Assembly (NCBI RefSeq): GCF_014466955.1
Contig: NZ_AP023396.1
Span: 2,914,001 to 2,978,000, forward strand
DNA: 64,000 nucleotides
From: Nocardia wallacei
GTDB taxonomy: Bacteria; Actinomycetota; Actinomycetes; Mycobacteriales; Mycobacteriaceae
Direction: 5' to 3'
The notes under the pieces were generated by a model that was given only the letters and a program-made list of their open reading frames with translations, had not been told where the DNA came from and did no database searches. Made by a program: the position numbers and the translations under genes. Shown piece by piece: positions 56,095-64,000 of this stretch (the first letter of the stretch is position 1; each line of letters begins with the position of its first letter).

Positions 56095-57738
56095 ATGAAT
56101 TCTCCCGCACCGTCCACTGCCACGGGGGACGGCGAGGTCGCTGTCGACGTCGTCGTGCTGGGTAGTGGTGCCGCGGGCCTGACCGCCGCGCTGACCGCCG
56201 CCGTCCGCGGCGCGTCGGTCGCTGTGTTCGAGAAGGCGGACACCGTCGGCGGGACCAGTGCGGTATCCGGTGGCATCGCGTGGATCCCGGCGCACGACCG
56301 GGCGCCGGACGGCCCGCTGACCGTGGCCGACGCGCTGGCCTACCTGCACGCGCAGTCGCTGGGCTCGATGGACGACGAACTGGTGGAGATCTTCGTCCGC
56401 ACCGGCGCGGCGATGGTGGATTTCGTCGAGGCGCACAGCGGGACGCGATTCGAGATCGCCGATGGTTTCCCGGATTACAAGCCGGAACTGCCCGGCGGCC
56501 GTCCCGGCGGCGGGCGGTCGCTGAGCCCGGTCGCCTTCGACCTCACCCGCCTCGGCGAGTGGCGCGACCGCATCACCTCCTTCCCCGCCGACTGGAGCAA
56601 CGTCGGCTTCGACGCTGAGACCCGCGCCCGCCTGCACGCGCAGACCGGCAGCGACTCGGCCGACTTCTGTGTCGCCGGAACGGCTCTCGTCGCCGGGCTG
56701 CTGCGCGGCGTGCTCGACGCGGGCGTGGTGCCGCGCACCGGGGCGCGTGCTGTCGAGTTGCTGTCCGAGGGGCGCACGATCACCGGCGTCCGGTTGAGCA
56801 CGGCCGACGGCGAGCGAATCGTGCGCGCCCGCAAGGGCGTCGTGCTGGCCACGGGCGGTTTCGAATGGGATGCCGGCCTGGTCCGCGCGTACCTGCGCGG
56901 CCCGATGCACGGCCCGGTGTCACCGCCGAACAACACCGGTGACGGCCTGCGCATGGCGATGGCGCACGGCGCGGACCTGGGCACCATGAGCGAGGCGTGG
57001 TGGGTGCCGGTGGTACGGATTCCCGGCGACACCATCGGGGGCGAACCGCGCAGCCGCAGTGTGCGCCTGGAACGGACCCGGCCGCGCAGCATCATGGTCA
57101 ATCGCGCCGGGCGGCGGTTCGTCAACGAGGCGTCGGAGTACAACTCGATGGCGGGGGCGTTCCACTATCTCGACCCCAAGGGCGGCTACGTCAACGATCC
57201 GGGCTGGATCGTCTTCGACGCCGAACATCTGCGGCGCTACGGCTTCCTCGGCATCGCGCCGGGCGACGCGGTGCCCGAATGGTTCTGCGAGTCGGCCGAT
57301 TTCGCGGAACTGGGCGCGAAGACCGGCATCGACCCGGCCGGGCTCGCCGCGACGGTGGCGGCCTGGAATCGCACCGTGGCCGACGGCGTGGACCCGGACT
57401 TCGGCCGCGGCGCCAGCGCCTACGACGGCTGGTGGGGCGACGAGAACGCGGACACCGTCGCGGGCCGCACGCTCGGCCCGGTGGACACCGCGCCGTACTA
57501 CGCCGTGCCGGTCACCGTCGGCGCCATGGGCACCAAGGGCGGACCGCGCACCGACCGCGACGGCCGGGTGCTGCACGTCGACGGCCAGGTCATCCCCGGC
57601 CTGTTCGCGGCCGGCAACGCGATGGCCGGTGTCACGGGCCGGGCGTACGGCGGCGCGGGCGGCACCATCGGCCCCGGCATGGTGTTCGGCTTCCGCGCCG
57701 GTCACGCCGCCGCGACCGGCAAATCGGCGGACATCTGA
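56095..57738 (+). CDS. FAD-binding dehydrogenase, KstD-like (copy 1)
   Basis: A 547-residue FAD_binding_2 flavoprotein: VVVLGSGAAGLTAALTAAVR at the ADP-binding end, VFEKADTVGGTSAVSGGIAW, GVVLATGGFEWDAGLVRAYL and PGLFAAGNAMAGVTGRAYGG, GGTIGPGMVFGFRAGHAAA at the FAD C-terminal motif. This is the 3-ketosteroid-Delta1-dehydrogenase/fumarate-reductase flavoprotein family. The residue pattern RAYGGAG matches the KstD SYAGxG region, where a Tyr is catalytic. It would remove hydrogens from a cyclic ketone. ATG 56095 is preceded by TGGAGGTC. It is the second gene of the operon, with its own operator. Confidence 0.87.
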   Translation: MNSPAPSTATGDGEVAVDVVVLGSGAAGLTAALTAAVRGASVAVFEKADTVGGTSAVSGGIAWIPAHDRAPDGPLTVADALAYLHAQSLGSMDDELVEIFVRTGAAMVDFVEAHSGTRFEIADGFPDYKPELPGGRPGGGRSLSPVAFDLTRLGEWRDRITSFPADWSNVGFDAETRARLHAQTGSDSADFCVAGTALVAGLLRGVLDAGVVPRTGARAVELLSEGRTITGVRLSTADGERIVRARKGVVLATGGFEWDAGLVRAYLRGPMHGPVSPPNNTGDGLRMAMAHGADLGTMSEAWWVPVVRIPGDTIGGEPRSRSVRLERTRPRSIMVNRAGRRFVNEASEYNSMAGAFHYLDPKGGYVNDPGWIVFDAEHLRRYGFLGIAPGDAVPEWFCESADFAELGAKTGIDPAGLAATVAAWNRTVADGVDPDFGRGASAYDGWWGDENADTVAGRTLGPVDTAPYYAVPVTVGAMGTKGGPRTDRDGRVLHVDGQVIPGLFAAGNAMAGVTGRAYGGAGGTIGPGMVFGFRAGHAAATGKSADI

Positions 57739-57770
57739 GCACGGTCCCGGGGTTTACGGAGGTGACGAGT

Positions 57771-58634
57771 TTGTCGGAGTACGAAAGCATCTGGAGCGAT
57801 CTGCAGGGCGTCGCGTTCACGCAGGGCTACCTGGAGGCCGGTGGCGTGCGCACGCGCTATCTGCACGCGGGCGACCCGGGCAAGCCGGCGCTGGTGCTGC
57901 TGCACGGGTCCGGCGGGCACGTCGAGGCGTATGTCCGCAATCTGGAGGCGCACGCCGAGCACTTCTCGACCTGGGTGATCGACATGCTGGGCCACGGCTA
58001 CACCGGCCGCCCCGGTCATCCGCTCGAGGTGAAACACTATGTGGCGCACCTGATCTCCTTCCTCGATGCGGTGGGCGTGCGGAAGGCGCACGTCAGCGGC
58101 GAATCGCTCGGCGGCTGGGTGGCCGCGCGCCTGGCGATCGACCATCCGGACCGGGTCGAGCGGCTGGTGCTCAATACCGCGGGCGGGTCGCAGGCCGACC
58201 CGGAGGTGATGCGGCGCATCGTCACGCTGTCGATGGCCGCGGTCACCGACCCGACATGGGAGACGGTGCAGGCGCGCATCAAGTGGCTGATGGCAGACAA
58301 GTCGAAGAGTTACGACGACGTGGTGGCGAGCCGCCAGCGGATCTACCGGCAGCCCGGTTTCGCCGTCGCCATGCGCGACATCATGGCGCTGCAGGATCCG
58401 CAGATCCGGCAGCGGAACCTGTTGGGGCCGGAGGATTACGGCCGCATCACCGCGCCGACGCTGGTGCTGTGGACCAGTGACGACCCCACGGCCGATGTCA
58501 CCGAGGGGCGGCGGATGGCGTCGATGATTCCGGGCGCGCGCTTCGAGGTGCTGCCCGACTGCGGGCACTGGCCTCAGTACGAGGACCCCAAGGCGTTCAA
58601 CGCCCTGCATCTCGACTTCCTGCTGGGTGGCTGA
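57771..58634 (+). CDS. Meta-cleavage-product hydrolase-like alpha/beta hydrolase (MhpC/HsaD type)
   Basis: A 287-residue alpha/beta hydrolase of normal length for MhpC/BphD/HsaD enzymes. It has [40 protein letters not shown], the elbow [15 protein letters not shown] with Ser, [20 protein letters not shown] with Asp and [18 protein letters not shown] with His: a complete Ser-Asp-His triad. It hydrolyses the ring-cleavage product into a dienoate and a short acid. The preferred start is TTG 57771, 7 bases after GGAGGT; GTG 57762 is possible. It is encoded right before the MhpA- and MhpB-like genes, which strongly supports the role. Confidence 0.88.
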   Translation: MSEYESIWSDLQGVAFTQGYLEAGGVRTRYLHAGDPGKPALVLLHGSGGHVEAYVRNLEAHAEHFSTWVIDMLGHGYTGRPGHPLEVKHYVAHLISFLDAVGVRKAHVSGESLGGWVAARLAIDHPDRVERLVLNTAGGSQADPEVMRRIVTLSMAAVTDPTWETVQARIKWLMADKSKSYDDVVASRQRIYRQPGFAVAMRDIMALQDPQIRQRNLLGPEDYGRITAPTLVLWTSDDPTADVTEGRRMASMIPGARFEVLPDCGHWPQYEDPKAFNALHLDFLLGG

Positions 58635-58636
58635 CC

Positions 58637-60322
58637 GTGCCGAAGCGAAACGATTCCGCCGCAACGACATCGGACGTCGATGTCGATGTGCTGATCGTCG
58701 GCGCGGGCCCGGTGGGTTTGACGCTGGCGAACATGCTGGGCATGTACGGCGTGCGCACCCGGGTCGTCGAGGAGCGGCCGACGCTCATCGACTATCCGCG
58801 CGGCGTCGGACTGGACGACGAGGCGCTGCGGACCTTCCAATCGATCGGGCTCGTCGAGCGAGTCCTGCCGCACACGACACCGAACCAGATCATGCGGTTC
58901 GTCGACGGCAAGGGGCGGCTCCTCACCGAGATCGCCCCGAGCGACGCCCAATTCGGCTGGCCCAAGCGCAACGGCTTCGTACAGCCACTGGTCGACGCCG
59001 AACTGCTCGCCGGGCTGGACCGGTTCCCGCACGTCGAAGTGGCGTGGGGCACGGCCATGGTCTCCTGCGCCGATTCCGGTGCGCGGGTGACCGCGGAACT
59101 GACCACCGACTCCGGGTCCACCACCGTGACCGCGCGATACCTGGTCGGCTGCGACGGCGGACGCAGCGCCACCCGCCGGCAGCTGGGCGTGACCTTCGAG
59201 GGCACCACCTCACCGACGCGCTGGCTGGTGGTGGATCTGGCGTCGGATCCGCTGGGACACCCCAACAGTGAGGTCGGCGCCGATCCGGCGCGGCCGTATG
59301 TCTCGGTGTCGATCGCGCACGGCATCCGTCGCTTCGAGTTCATGATCCACGATCACGAATCCGACGAACTGGCCGAGGATCCGGCGTTCGTGGCGCGGAT
59401 GGTGGCGCCGTTCGTCCCGCATCCCGACCGCCTGGAGGTGATCCGCCGCCGGGTGTACACCCATCATTCGCGCATCGCGGGCGCCTTCCGGAAGGGTCGC
59501 CTGCTGCTGGCGGGCGACGCCGCGCACCTGATGCCGGTGTGGCAGGGCCAGGGGTACAACAGCGGCATCCGGGATGCGGCCAACCTCGGCTGGAAACTCG
59601 CCGCGGTGGTGCAGGGCCACGCCGGTGACGCGCTGCTCGACAGCTACGACCTGGAGCGCCGCAAGCACGCCCGCGCCATGATCGACCTGTCGACGATGGT
59701 CGGCAAGGTGATCTCGCCGACCGACCGCACCGTCGCCGCCGTGCGCGACGTGCTGGTCCGGGCGGCCGCCGCGGTGCCGCCGGTGCGGCGCTACGTGCTC
59801 GGCATGCGGTTCAAGCCGATGCCGCGCTACGAACGCGGCGCGGTGGTGCACACCTGGTCCAGGTCCCCGAAGTCGGCGGTCGGCACGCTGTTCATCCAGC
59901 CCCGGGTGGACACTCGCGACCACGCCGACGTCGCGCTGGACGACGTGCTCGGCCCCCGGTTCGCCGTGCTGTGCTGGAACAACCGGCCCCGCGAGGTGCT
60001 CGGGGCGGCGGCGTTCGAGGCGTGGAAGGCGTTGGGCGCCAGGTTCTTCGAGGCGCGGCCCGCGACTCAGCTGCACTGGACCGGTCACGACGATCCGGAC
60101 GTCGTGGTGCTGGGCGACCGCGGCGGCGCGCTGAAGCGGTGGTTCGACGGCCAGCGCGACTCCGTGCTGTTCCTGCGGCCCGACCGCTGCGTGGCGGGCG
60201 CGACCATCGCGCAGCTGGCCCCGGAGTTGAGCGCGGATCTGCTGCGCACCCTCGCCCTCCGGCCGGGAGGAGGACACGATGCCGCTGGCCCTGTGCTGCG
60301 TCTCGCACAGCCCTCTGCTTGA
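58637..60322 (+). CDS. mhpA: FAD monooxygenase, MhpA-like 3-(3-hydroxyphenyl)propionate hydroxylase
   Basis: A 561-residue class A flavin monooxygenase. It has [20 protein letters not shown] with the GxGxxG at the N-terminus, [20 protein letters not shown], the DG motif [16 protein letters not shown] and the GD motif [20 protein letters not shown]. The length is close to that of E. coli MhpA (about 554). The usual reaction is ortho-hydroxylation of 3-hydroxyphenylpropionate (or 3-hydroxycinnamate) to the catechol, using NADH and O2. The GTG start follows the hydrolase stop by two bases. Its 3' end overlaps the next gene by 44 bases. The true substrate may be a related phenol made by the KstD-like enzymes. 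Confidence 0.88.
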   Translation: MPKRNDSAATTSDVDVDVLIVGAGPVGLTLANMLGMYGVRTRVVEERPTLIDYPRGVGLDDEALRTFQSIGLVERVLPHTTPNQIMRFVDGKGRLLTEIAPSDAQFGWPKRNGFVQPLVDAELLAGLDRFPHVEVAWGTAMVSCADSGARVTAELTTDSGSTTVTARYLVGCDGGRSATRRQLGVTFEGTTSPTRWLVVDLASDPLGHPNSEVGADPARPYVSVSIAHGIRRFEFMIHDHESDELAEDPAFVARMVAPFVPHPDRLEVIRRRVYTHHSRIAGAFRKGRLLLAGDAAHLMPVWQGQGYNSGIRDAANLGWKLAAVVQGHAGDALLDSYDLERRKHARAMIDLSTMVGKVISPTDRTVAAVRDVLVRAAAAVPPVRRYVLGMRFKPMPRYERGAVVHTWSRSPKSAVGTLFIQPRVDTRDHADVALDDVLGPRFAVLCWNNRPREVLGAAAFEAWKALGARFFEARPATQLHWTGHDDPDVVVLGDRGGALKRWFDGQRDSVLFLRPDRCVAGATIAQLAPELSADLLRTLALRPGGGHDAAGPVLRLAQPSA

Positions 60323-61247
60323 TCTCCCCGGCCCCGACCGCGAGCTGCTCGACGACATCGAGTCGGCGCTCGACCGGGCCGCGGATTTCGTGCGCGAGTT
60401 CGATCCCGAACTGGTTGTCACGTTCTCCCCGGATCACTACAACGGCTTCTTCTACAAGCTCATGCCTCCGTTCTGCATCGGCACGGCGGCGGCCGGAGTG
60501 GGGGACTACGGCACCCACGCCGGGCCCCTCGACGTGCCCGCCGACCTGGCCCGCGAACTGGCCGAGTCGGTGCTCACGGCGGGAGTCGACGTGGCCGTGT
60601 CGATGACGATGGCGGTCGATCACGGCACGGTGCAGCCGTTGCAGCGGCTGCTGGGCGCGGCCACGGCCCGCCCGGTCGTGCCGATCTTCGTGAACTCGGT
60701 CGCGGCGCCGCTCGGTCCGCTGCCGCGCGCGGCCGTGCTGGGAGCCGCTGTGGGGCAGCACCTTTCGTCGCTCGGCCGCCGCGTGCTGGTACTCGGCTCG
60801 GGCGGTCTGTCGCACGATCCGCCGGTGCCAGCCCTGGCGACCGCGACCGGTCCGGCCCGCGAACGGATCGTGCACGGCGGCACGATGACGGCGGACCAGC
60901 GGCTTGCCAGGCAGGAGCGGGTGATCGAGGCCGCCCGCGAGTTCGCCACGGGCAGTGGGTCGTTGCGCCCGCTGAACCCGGACTGGGACCGGCGTTTCCT
61001 GGCCGCGCTCGACGAAGGCCGTCTCGGGGAATTCGACGGCTGGGACAACGCCTGGATCACCGAGGCCGCCGGGAACTCGGCGCACGAGGTGCGCACCTGG
61101 GTGGCGGCCTTCGCCGCGCTCGCGAGCCAGGGACCGTACCGGACCGGGGTGCGCTACTACCGGCCCGCGCCCGCGCTGATCGCCGGATTCGCCGTGCGTA
61201 CCGCGCTGCCGGAGCGCGATACGGATTCGATCGGGAGGCAACCGTGA
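60279..61247 (+). CDS. mhpB: Class III extradiol dioxygenase, MhpB-like
   Basis: A 322-residue LigB-type (class III) extradiol ring-cleavage dioxygenase, close in length to E. coli MhpB (314). His residues in the expected places are [33 protein letters not shown] and [10 protein letters not shown]; they form the iron-binding and acid/base set. The enzyme cleaves 2,3-dihydroxyphenylpropionate-like catechols next to the diol using Fe(II). It starts at ATG 60279 after GGGAGGAGG, within the end of mhpA, which indicates coupling. Together with MhpA- and MhpC-like enzymes it forms a complete meta-cleavage module. Confidence 0.9.
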   Translation: MPLALCCVSHSPLLDLPGPDRELLDDIESALDRAADFVREFDPELVVTFSPDHYNGFFYKLMPPFCIGTAAAGVGDYGTHAGPLDVPADLARELAESVLTAGVDVAVSMTMAVDHGTVQPLQRLLGAATARPVVPIFVNSVAAPLGPLPRAAVLGAAVGQHLSSLGRRVLVLGSGGLSHDPPVPALATATGPARERIVHGGTMTADQRLARQERVIEAAREFATGSGSLRPLNPDWDRRFLAALDEGRLGEFDGWDNAWITEAAGNSAHEVRTWVAAFAALASQGPYRTGVRYYRPAPALIAGFAVRTALPERDTDSIGRQP

Positions 61248-62989
61248 CAGCAGGGGCGGACGGCGCGCCGGGTACCGCCGAAGAGTTCGACCGCACTGTC
61301 GACGTGCTGGTCATCGGGTCCGGCGGCGGCGGGCTGACCGCCGCGCTCGCCGCCGAGGCCGCGGGGCTGGACACGCTCGTGGTCGAGAAGTCCTCGCACT
61401 ACGGCGGATCCACCGCGCTGTCGGGCGGCGGCATCTGGGTGCCGGGCGCACCGGCGCAGCGGCGCGACGGCTACGAGATCGACCCCGAGGGCGTGGTCGA
61501 GTACCTGCGCCGGATCACCGAGGGCCTGGTCAGCGAGGAACGGCTGCGCGCCTACGTGGAGCGCGCGCCGGAGATGATGGAGTTCCTCGAAAACCGCAGC
61601 GACTGGCTGGAATTCGTGTGGAAGCCCGGCTATGCCGACTACTACCCGGAACTGCCCGGCGGCTCGCCCGACGGCAGCACCATCAACGTGCCGCCCATCG
61701 ACTTGCGCGAGCTCGGCCCGGACGAGGAACTGCTGCTGCGTCCGCTGGCGCTGGCGCCCAAGGGAATCTGGCTGGGCCCCAAGGACCTTCGGCTGTTCTA
61801 CCAGGTCCGCCAGCACTGGCGCGGCAAGGTCGTACTGGTGAAGCTGGTGTGGCGGATGTTCCGCGCGCGGGTGTTCGGCGACCGGATCGCCGCCATCGGC
61901 CAATCCCTGGTGGCCCGGCTGCGACTGGCCTTGCGCGAGCGTGACATTCCGCTGTGGCTCGACGCCCCGATGACCACCCTGATCACCGGCGCCGACGGCG
62001 CGGTGGTGGGCGCGGTGATCGAGAAGGACGGCCGCGAACTGCGCATCCGCGCCGGGCGCGGCGTGCTTCTGGCGACCGGCGGCTTCGAGCACGACATGGC
62101 CCGGCGCAAGGAACTGGAACCGGTCATCGACCAGGACTGGAGTTTCGGCAATCCGGCGTCGATGGGCGACGGCATCCGCGCGGGGGAGCGGGTGGGCGCG
62201 GGCACCGACCTGATGGACGAGGCGTGGTGGTTCCCCGCCATCCAATGGCCCGACGGCCGCATGCAATTCATGCTCAACGAGCGCATGATGCCGTCCCAGT
62301 TCATCGTCAACGGCGCGGGGGAGCGGTACATCAACGAGGCCGCGCCCTACATGGACTTCGGGCACGCGATGATCGCGGGGCAGAAGTCGGGCGTCACGCA
62401 CATACCGAGCTGGCTCATCACCGACACCCGTTCGTGGCGCCGGTATGTCGTGGCGGGACATCTGCCGATTCCCAAGGTGCCGTTCGCGCCCGTGCCGACC
62501 GGCCGCACGATGCCGCGCGCGTGGCTGGAGTCGGGCGTGGTGCGGACCGCGAACTCGTGGGAGGAGCTGGCGGCGAAGATCGACGTCCCGCCGGATCGCC
62601 TGCGCGCCACCGCCGAACGCTTCAACGAACTCGCCCGCAAGGGCCACGACGACGACTTCGCCCGCGGCGACAGCGTGTACGACAACTACTACGGCGATCC
62701 GACGCTGCCCAACCCCAATCTGTATCCGATCGGCGAACCGCCGTACTACGCGTTCCGGATCGTTCCCGGTGACCTCGGCACCTCGGGTGGTCTGCGCACC
62801 GACGAGCACGCCCGCGTGCTGCGCGCGGACGGCACCCCCATTCCCGGTCTCTACGCGACCGGCAACACGTCCGCGGCGGTCATGGGCCGCAGCTACGCCG
62901 GCGCGGGCGCGACCATCGGGCCCGCGATGACCTTCGGATACATAGCGGCCAAGCACATGACGTCTCGTTCCAACGGAGGAAGTACATGA
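61244..62989 (+). CDS. FAD-binding dehydrogenase, KstD-like (copy 2)
   Basis: A 581-residue FAD_binding_2 flavoprotein: [60 protein letters not shown] and the C-terminal [26 protein letters not shown]. The SYAGAGAT motif and the [12 protein letters not shown] motif agree better with true KstD enzymes than copy 1 does. A central insertion ([20 protein letters not shown]) is of the kind found in many KstD relatives. It likely introduces a double bond next to a ring ketone. The GTG start overlaps the mhpB stop (GTGA), and its stop overlaps the next gene (ATGA). Confidence 0.88.
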   Translation: MTAGADGAPGTAEEFDRTVDVLVIGSGGGGLTAALAAEAAGLDTLVVEKSSHYGGSTALSGGGIWVPGAPAQRRDGYEIDPEGVVEYLRRITEGLVSEERLRAYVERAPEMMEFLENRSDWLEFVWKPGYADYYPELPGGSPDGSTINVPPIDLRELGPDEELLLRPLALAPKGIWLGPKDLRLFYQVRQHWRGKVVLVKLVWRMFRARVFGDRIAAIGQSLVARLRLALRERDIPLWLDAPMTTLITGADGAVVGAVIEKDGRELRIRAGRGVLLATGGFEHDMARRKELEPVIDQDWSFGNPASMGDGIRAGERVGAGTDLMDEAWWFPAIQWPDGRMQFMLNERMMPSQFIVNGAGERYINEAAPYMDFGHAMIAGQKSGVTHIPSWLITDTRSWRRYVVAGHLPIPKVPFAPVPTGRTMPRAWLESGVVRTANSWEELAAKIDVPPDRLRATAERFNELARKGHDDDFARGDSVYDNYYGDPTLPNPNLYPIGEPPYYAFRIVPGDLGTSGGLRTDEHARVLRADGTPIPGLYATGNTSAAVMGRSYAGAGATIGPAMTFGYIAAKHMTSRSNGGST

Positions 62990-64000
62990 AGATCTCGCTG
63001 TTCTACGAATTCGCGCTGCCGCGGCCGTGGACCCACGACGACGAGCGCGAAATGTTCCAGGACGGCCTGGACGAGGTGGAGGCCGCCGACAAGGCGGGGT
63101 TCTCCACGGTGTGGCTCACCGAGCACCACTTCCTCGAGGAGTACTGCCACTCCACCGCGCCGGAGATGTTCCTCGCCGCGGCGAGCCAGCGCACCAAGGA
63201 CATCCGGCTCGGCTTCGGTGTGATGCACATGCCGCCCGCGATCAACCATCCCGCCCGGGTCGCCGAGCGGATCGCGACGCTGGACCGGATCTCCAACGGG
63301 CGCGTCGAATTCGGCACCGGCGAATCGTCGTCGGTCGGGGAACTGGGCGGGTTCAACATCGATCCCGCCGACAAGCGCGGCCAGTGGGAGGAGGCGCTCG
63401 ATGTCGCCATCCGCTGCATGATCGAGGAGCCGTTCACCGGCTTCAAGGGCGACCACATCGAAATGCCCGCGCGCAACGTCATCCCCAAGCCGCAGCAACT
63501 GCCGCACCCGCCCGTCTGGGTGGCCTGCACCCGGCCCTCCTCGGTCCAGATGGCCGCCCAGAAGGGCATCGGCGCACTGAGTTTCGCCTACACCGGGCCC
63601 GGACCGCTCGCCGAACGCGTGCGCGGCTACTACCAGGAGTTCGAGGACAAGGCCGAACCGACCATCCCGCAGCTGAATCCGAACATCCTCGCCATCGGCG
63701 GCGACCTGTCGATGATGGTCGCCCCGACCGACGAGCAGGCCCTGCAGCGGCTCGACGTGGGCGGCGGCTTCTTCTCCTTCGGCATCATGCACTACTACAT
63801 GACCGGCCAGCACACCCCCGGCCGCACCAAGGTCTGGGAACGCTACCTCGACGCGGTGCGGGAGGACGAGACACTGGCCTACGGCCCCGGCCGCGGCGCC
63901 ATCGGCTCGCCGGACACCGTGCGCGAATTCCTGCGCGGTTACGAGGAGAGCGGTGTCGACGAGATCATCCTGCTGCTCAACCCGCGCAGCCACGAGGGCA
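62986..64000 (+). CDS. LLM-family oxidoreductase (cut by the window end)
   Basis: A luciferase-like oxidoreductase of at least 338 residues; the stop codon is beyond the window. It has [20 protein letters not shown], the active-site region STVWLTEHHFLEEYCHSTAP, RLGFGVMHMPPAINHPARVA, ERIATLDRISNGRVEFGTGE and PPVWVACTRPSSVQMAAQKG. This is a flavin- or F420-dependent TIM-barrel oxidoreductase of the LLM superfamily; the EHHF motif is shared with bacterial luciferase-type flavin monooxygenases. ATG 62986 overlaps the KstD-like stop and has a GGAGGAAG site upstream, so it is translationally coupled as the last visible gene of the operon. Confidence 0.88.
   Translation, partial: MKISLFYEFALPRPWTHDDEREMFQDGLDEVEAADKAGFSTVWLTEHHFLEEYCHSTAPEMFLAAASQRTKDIRLGFGVMHMPPAINHPARVAERIATLDRISNGRVEFGTGESSSVGELGGFNIDPADKRGQWEEALDVAIRCMIEEPFTGFKGDHIEMPARNVIPKPQQLPHPPVWVACTRPSSVQMAAQKGIGALSFAYTGPGPLAERVRGYYQEFEDKAEPTIPQLNPNILAIGGDLSMMVAPTDEQALQRLDVGGGFFSFGIMHYYMTGQHTPGRTKVWERYLDAVREDETLAYGPGRGAIGSPDTVREFLRGYEESGVDEIILLLNPRSHEG

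Noticed and set aside
1..64000. tRNA, rRNA, insertion sequence or phage attachment site
   Set aside because: I looked for cloverleaf-like segments, transposase ORFs and terminal inverted repeats and saw none that I could support by eye.

Overview
The window is GC-rich chromosomal DNA of an actinomycete, most likely Nocardia or a close relative in the Mycobacteriales. The evidence is a complete yrbE-mce lipid-import operon, F420-dependent luciferase-like (LLM) oxidoreductases, SDRs of the mycofactocin-coupled type, two 3-ketosteroid-dehydrogenase-like flavoproteins, many acyl-CoA enzymes and a DesA3-type desaturase with its reductase. I see no rRNA, tRNA, CRISPR array, transposase or phage gene.

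Layout. 1-6.9 kb: end of a GT39-type glycosyltransferase carrying a 36-bp tandem repeat, a small ORF, an SMP-30-like protein, a P450, and a divergent MFS exporter/TetR pair followed by an acyl-CoA synthetase. 6.9-13.0 kb: a leftward catabolic operon (CMD-like protein, DUF1330, amidohydrolase, SnoaL-like, DUF35, thiolase-like) plus a TetR and a DapB-like dehydrogenase. 13.2-23.7 kb: a TetR, then coupled leader ORFs, yrbE-A/B, mceA-F and one Mce-associated protein. 23.7-25.2 kb: a poorly conserved stretch with two hypotheticals. 25.3-32.6 kb: a TetR, an amidohydrolase-thioesterase-DUF427 operon, then an mftR-like/mftE-like/SDR locus with a truncated adenylyl-cyclase-like protein and an LLM oxidoreductase. 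32.6-42.7 kb: amidohydrolase, CoA-transferase, crotonase, MarR, a pair of acyl-CoA dehydrogenases and a CoA ligase set. 42.7-47.7 kb: redox partners (desaturase, ferredoxin reductase, remnant of an FprA reductase, a second TetR closely resembling the first, ferredoxin, NuoF-like flavoprotein). 48.2-64 kb: a catabolic island with hydrolase, Rieske protein, two amidohydrolases, P450, mycofactocin-type SDR, CoA ligase, two KstD-like flavoproteins, meta-cleavage hydrolase, MhpA-like hydroxylase, MhpB-like extradiol dioxygenase and an LLM oxidoreductase cut by the window end.

How it fits together. The main observation is a recurring operator, GAGAAT-N3-ATTCTC, in front of at least seven transcription units between 8.0 and 56.1 kb, with weaker variants in front of the mce operon, the mft-like locus and two more units. 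Two near-identical TetR repressors (8067-8729 and 45430-46092) are the leading candidates to read it. I infer one regulon for uptake (Mce), CoA activation, beta-oxidation-like side-chain removal, oxidation by P450/LLM/SDR enzymes, aromatisation by KstD-like enzymes and meta-cleavage by the MhpA/B/C-like enzymes, for an alicyclic or terpenoid/steroid-like substrate that the sequence does not identify. Several operons begin with short Shine-Dalgarno-led ORFs whose stop codon overlaps the start of the first structural gene.
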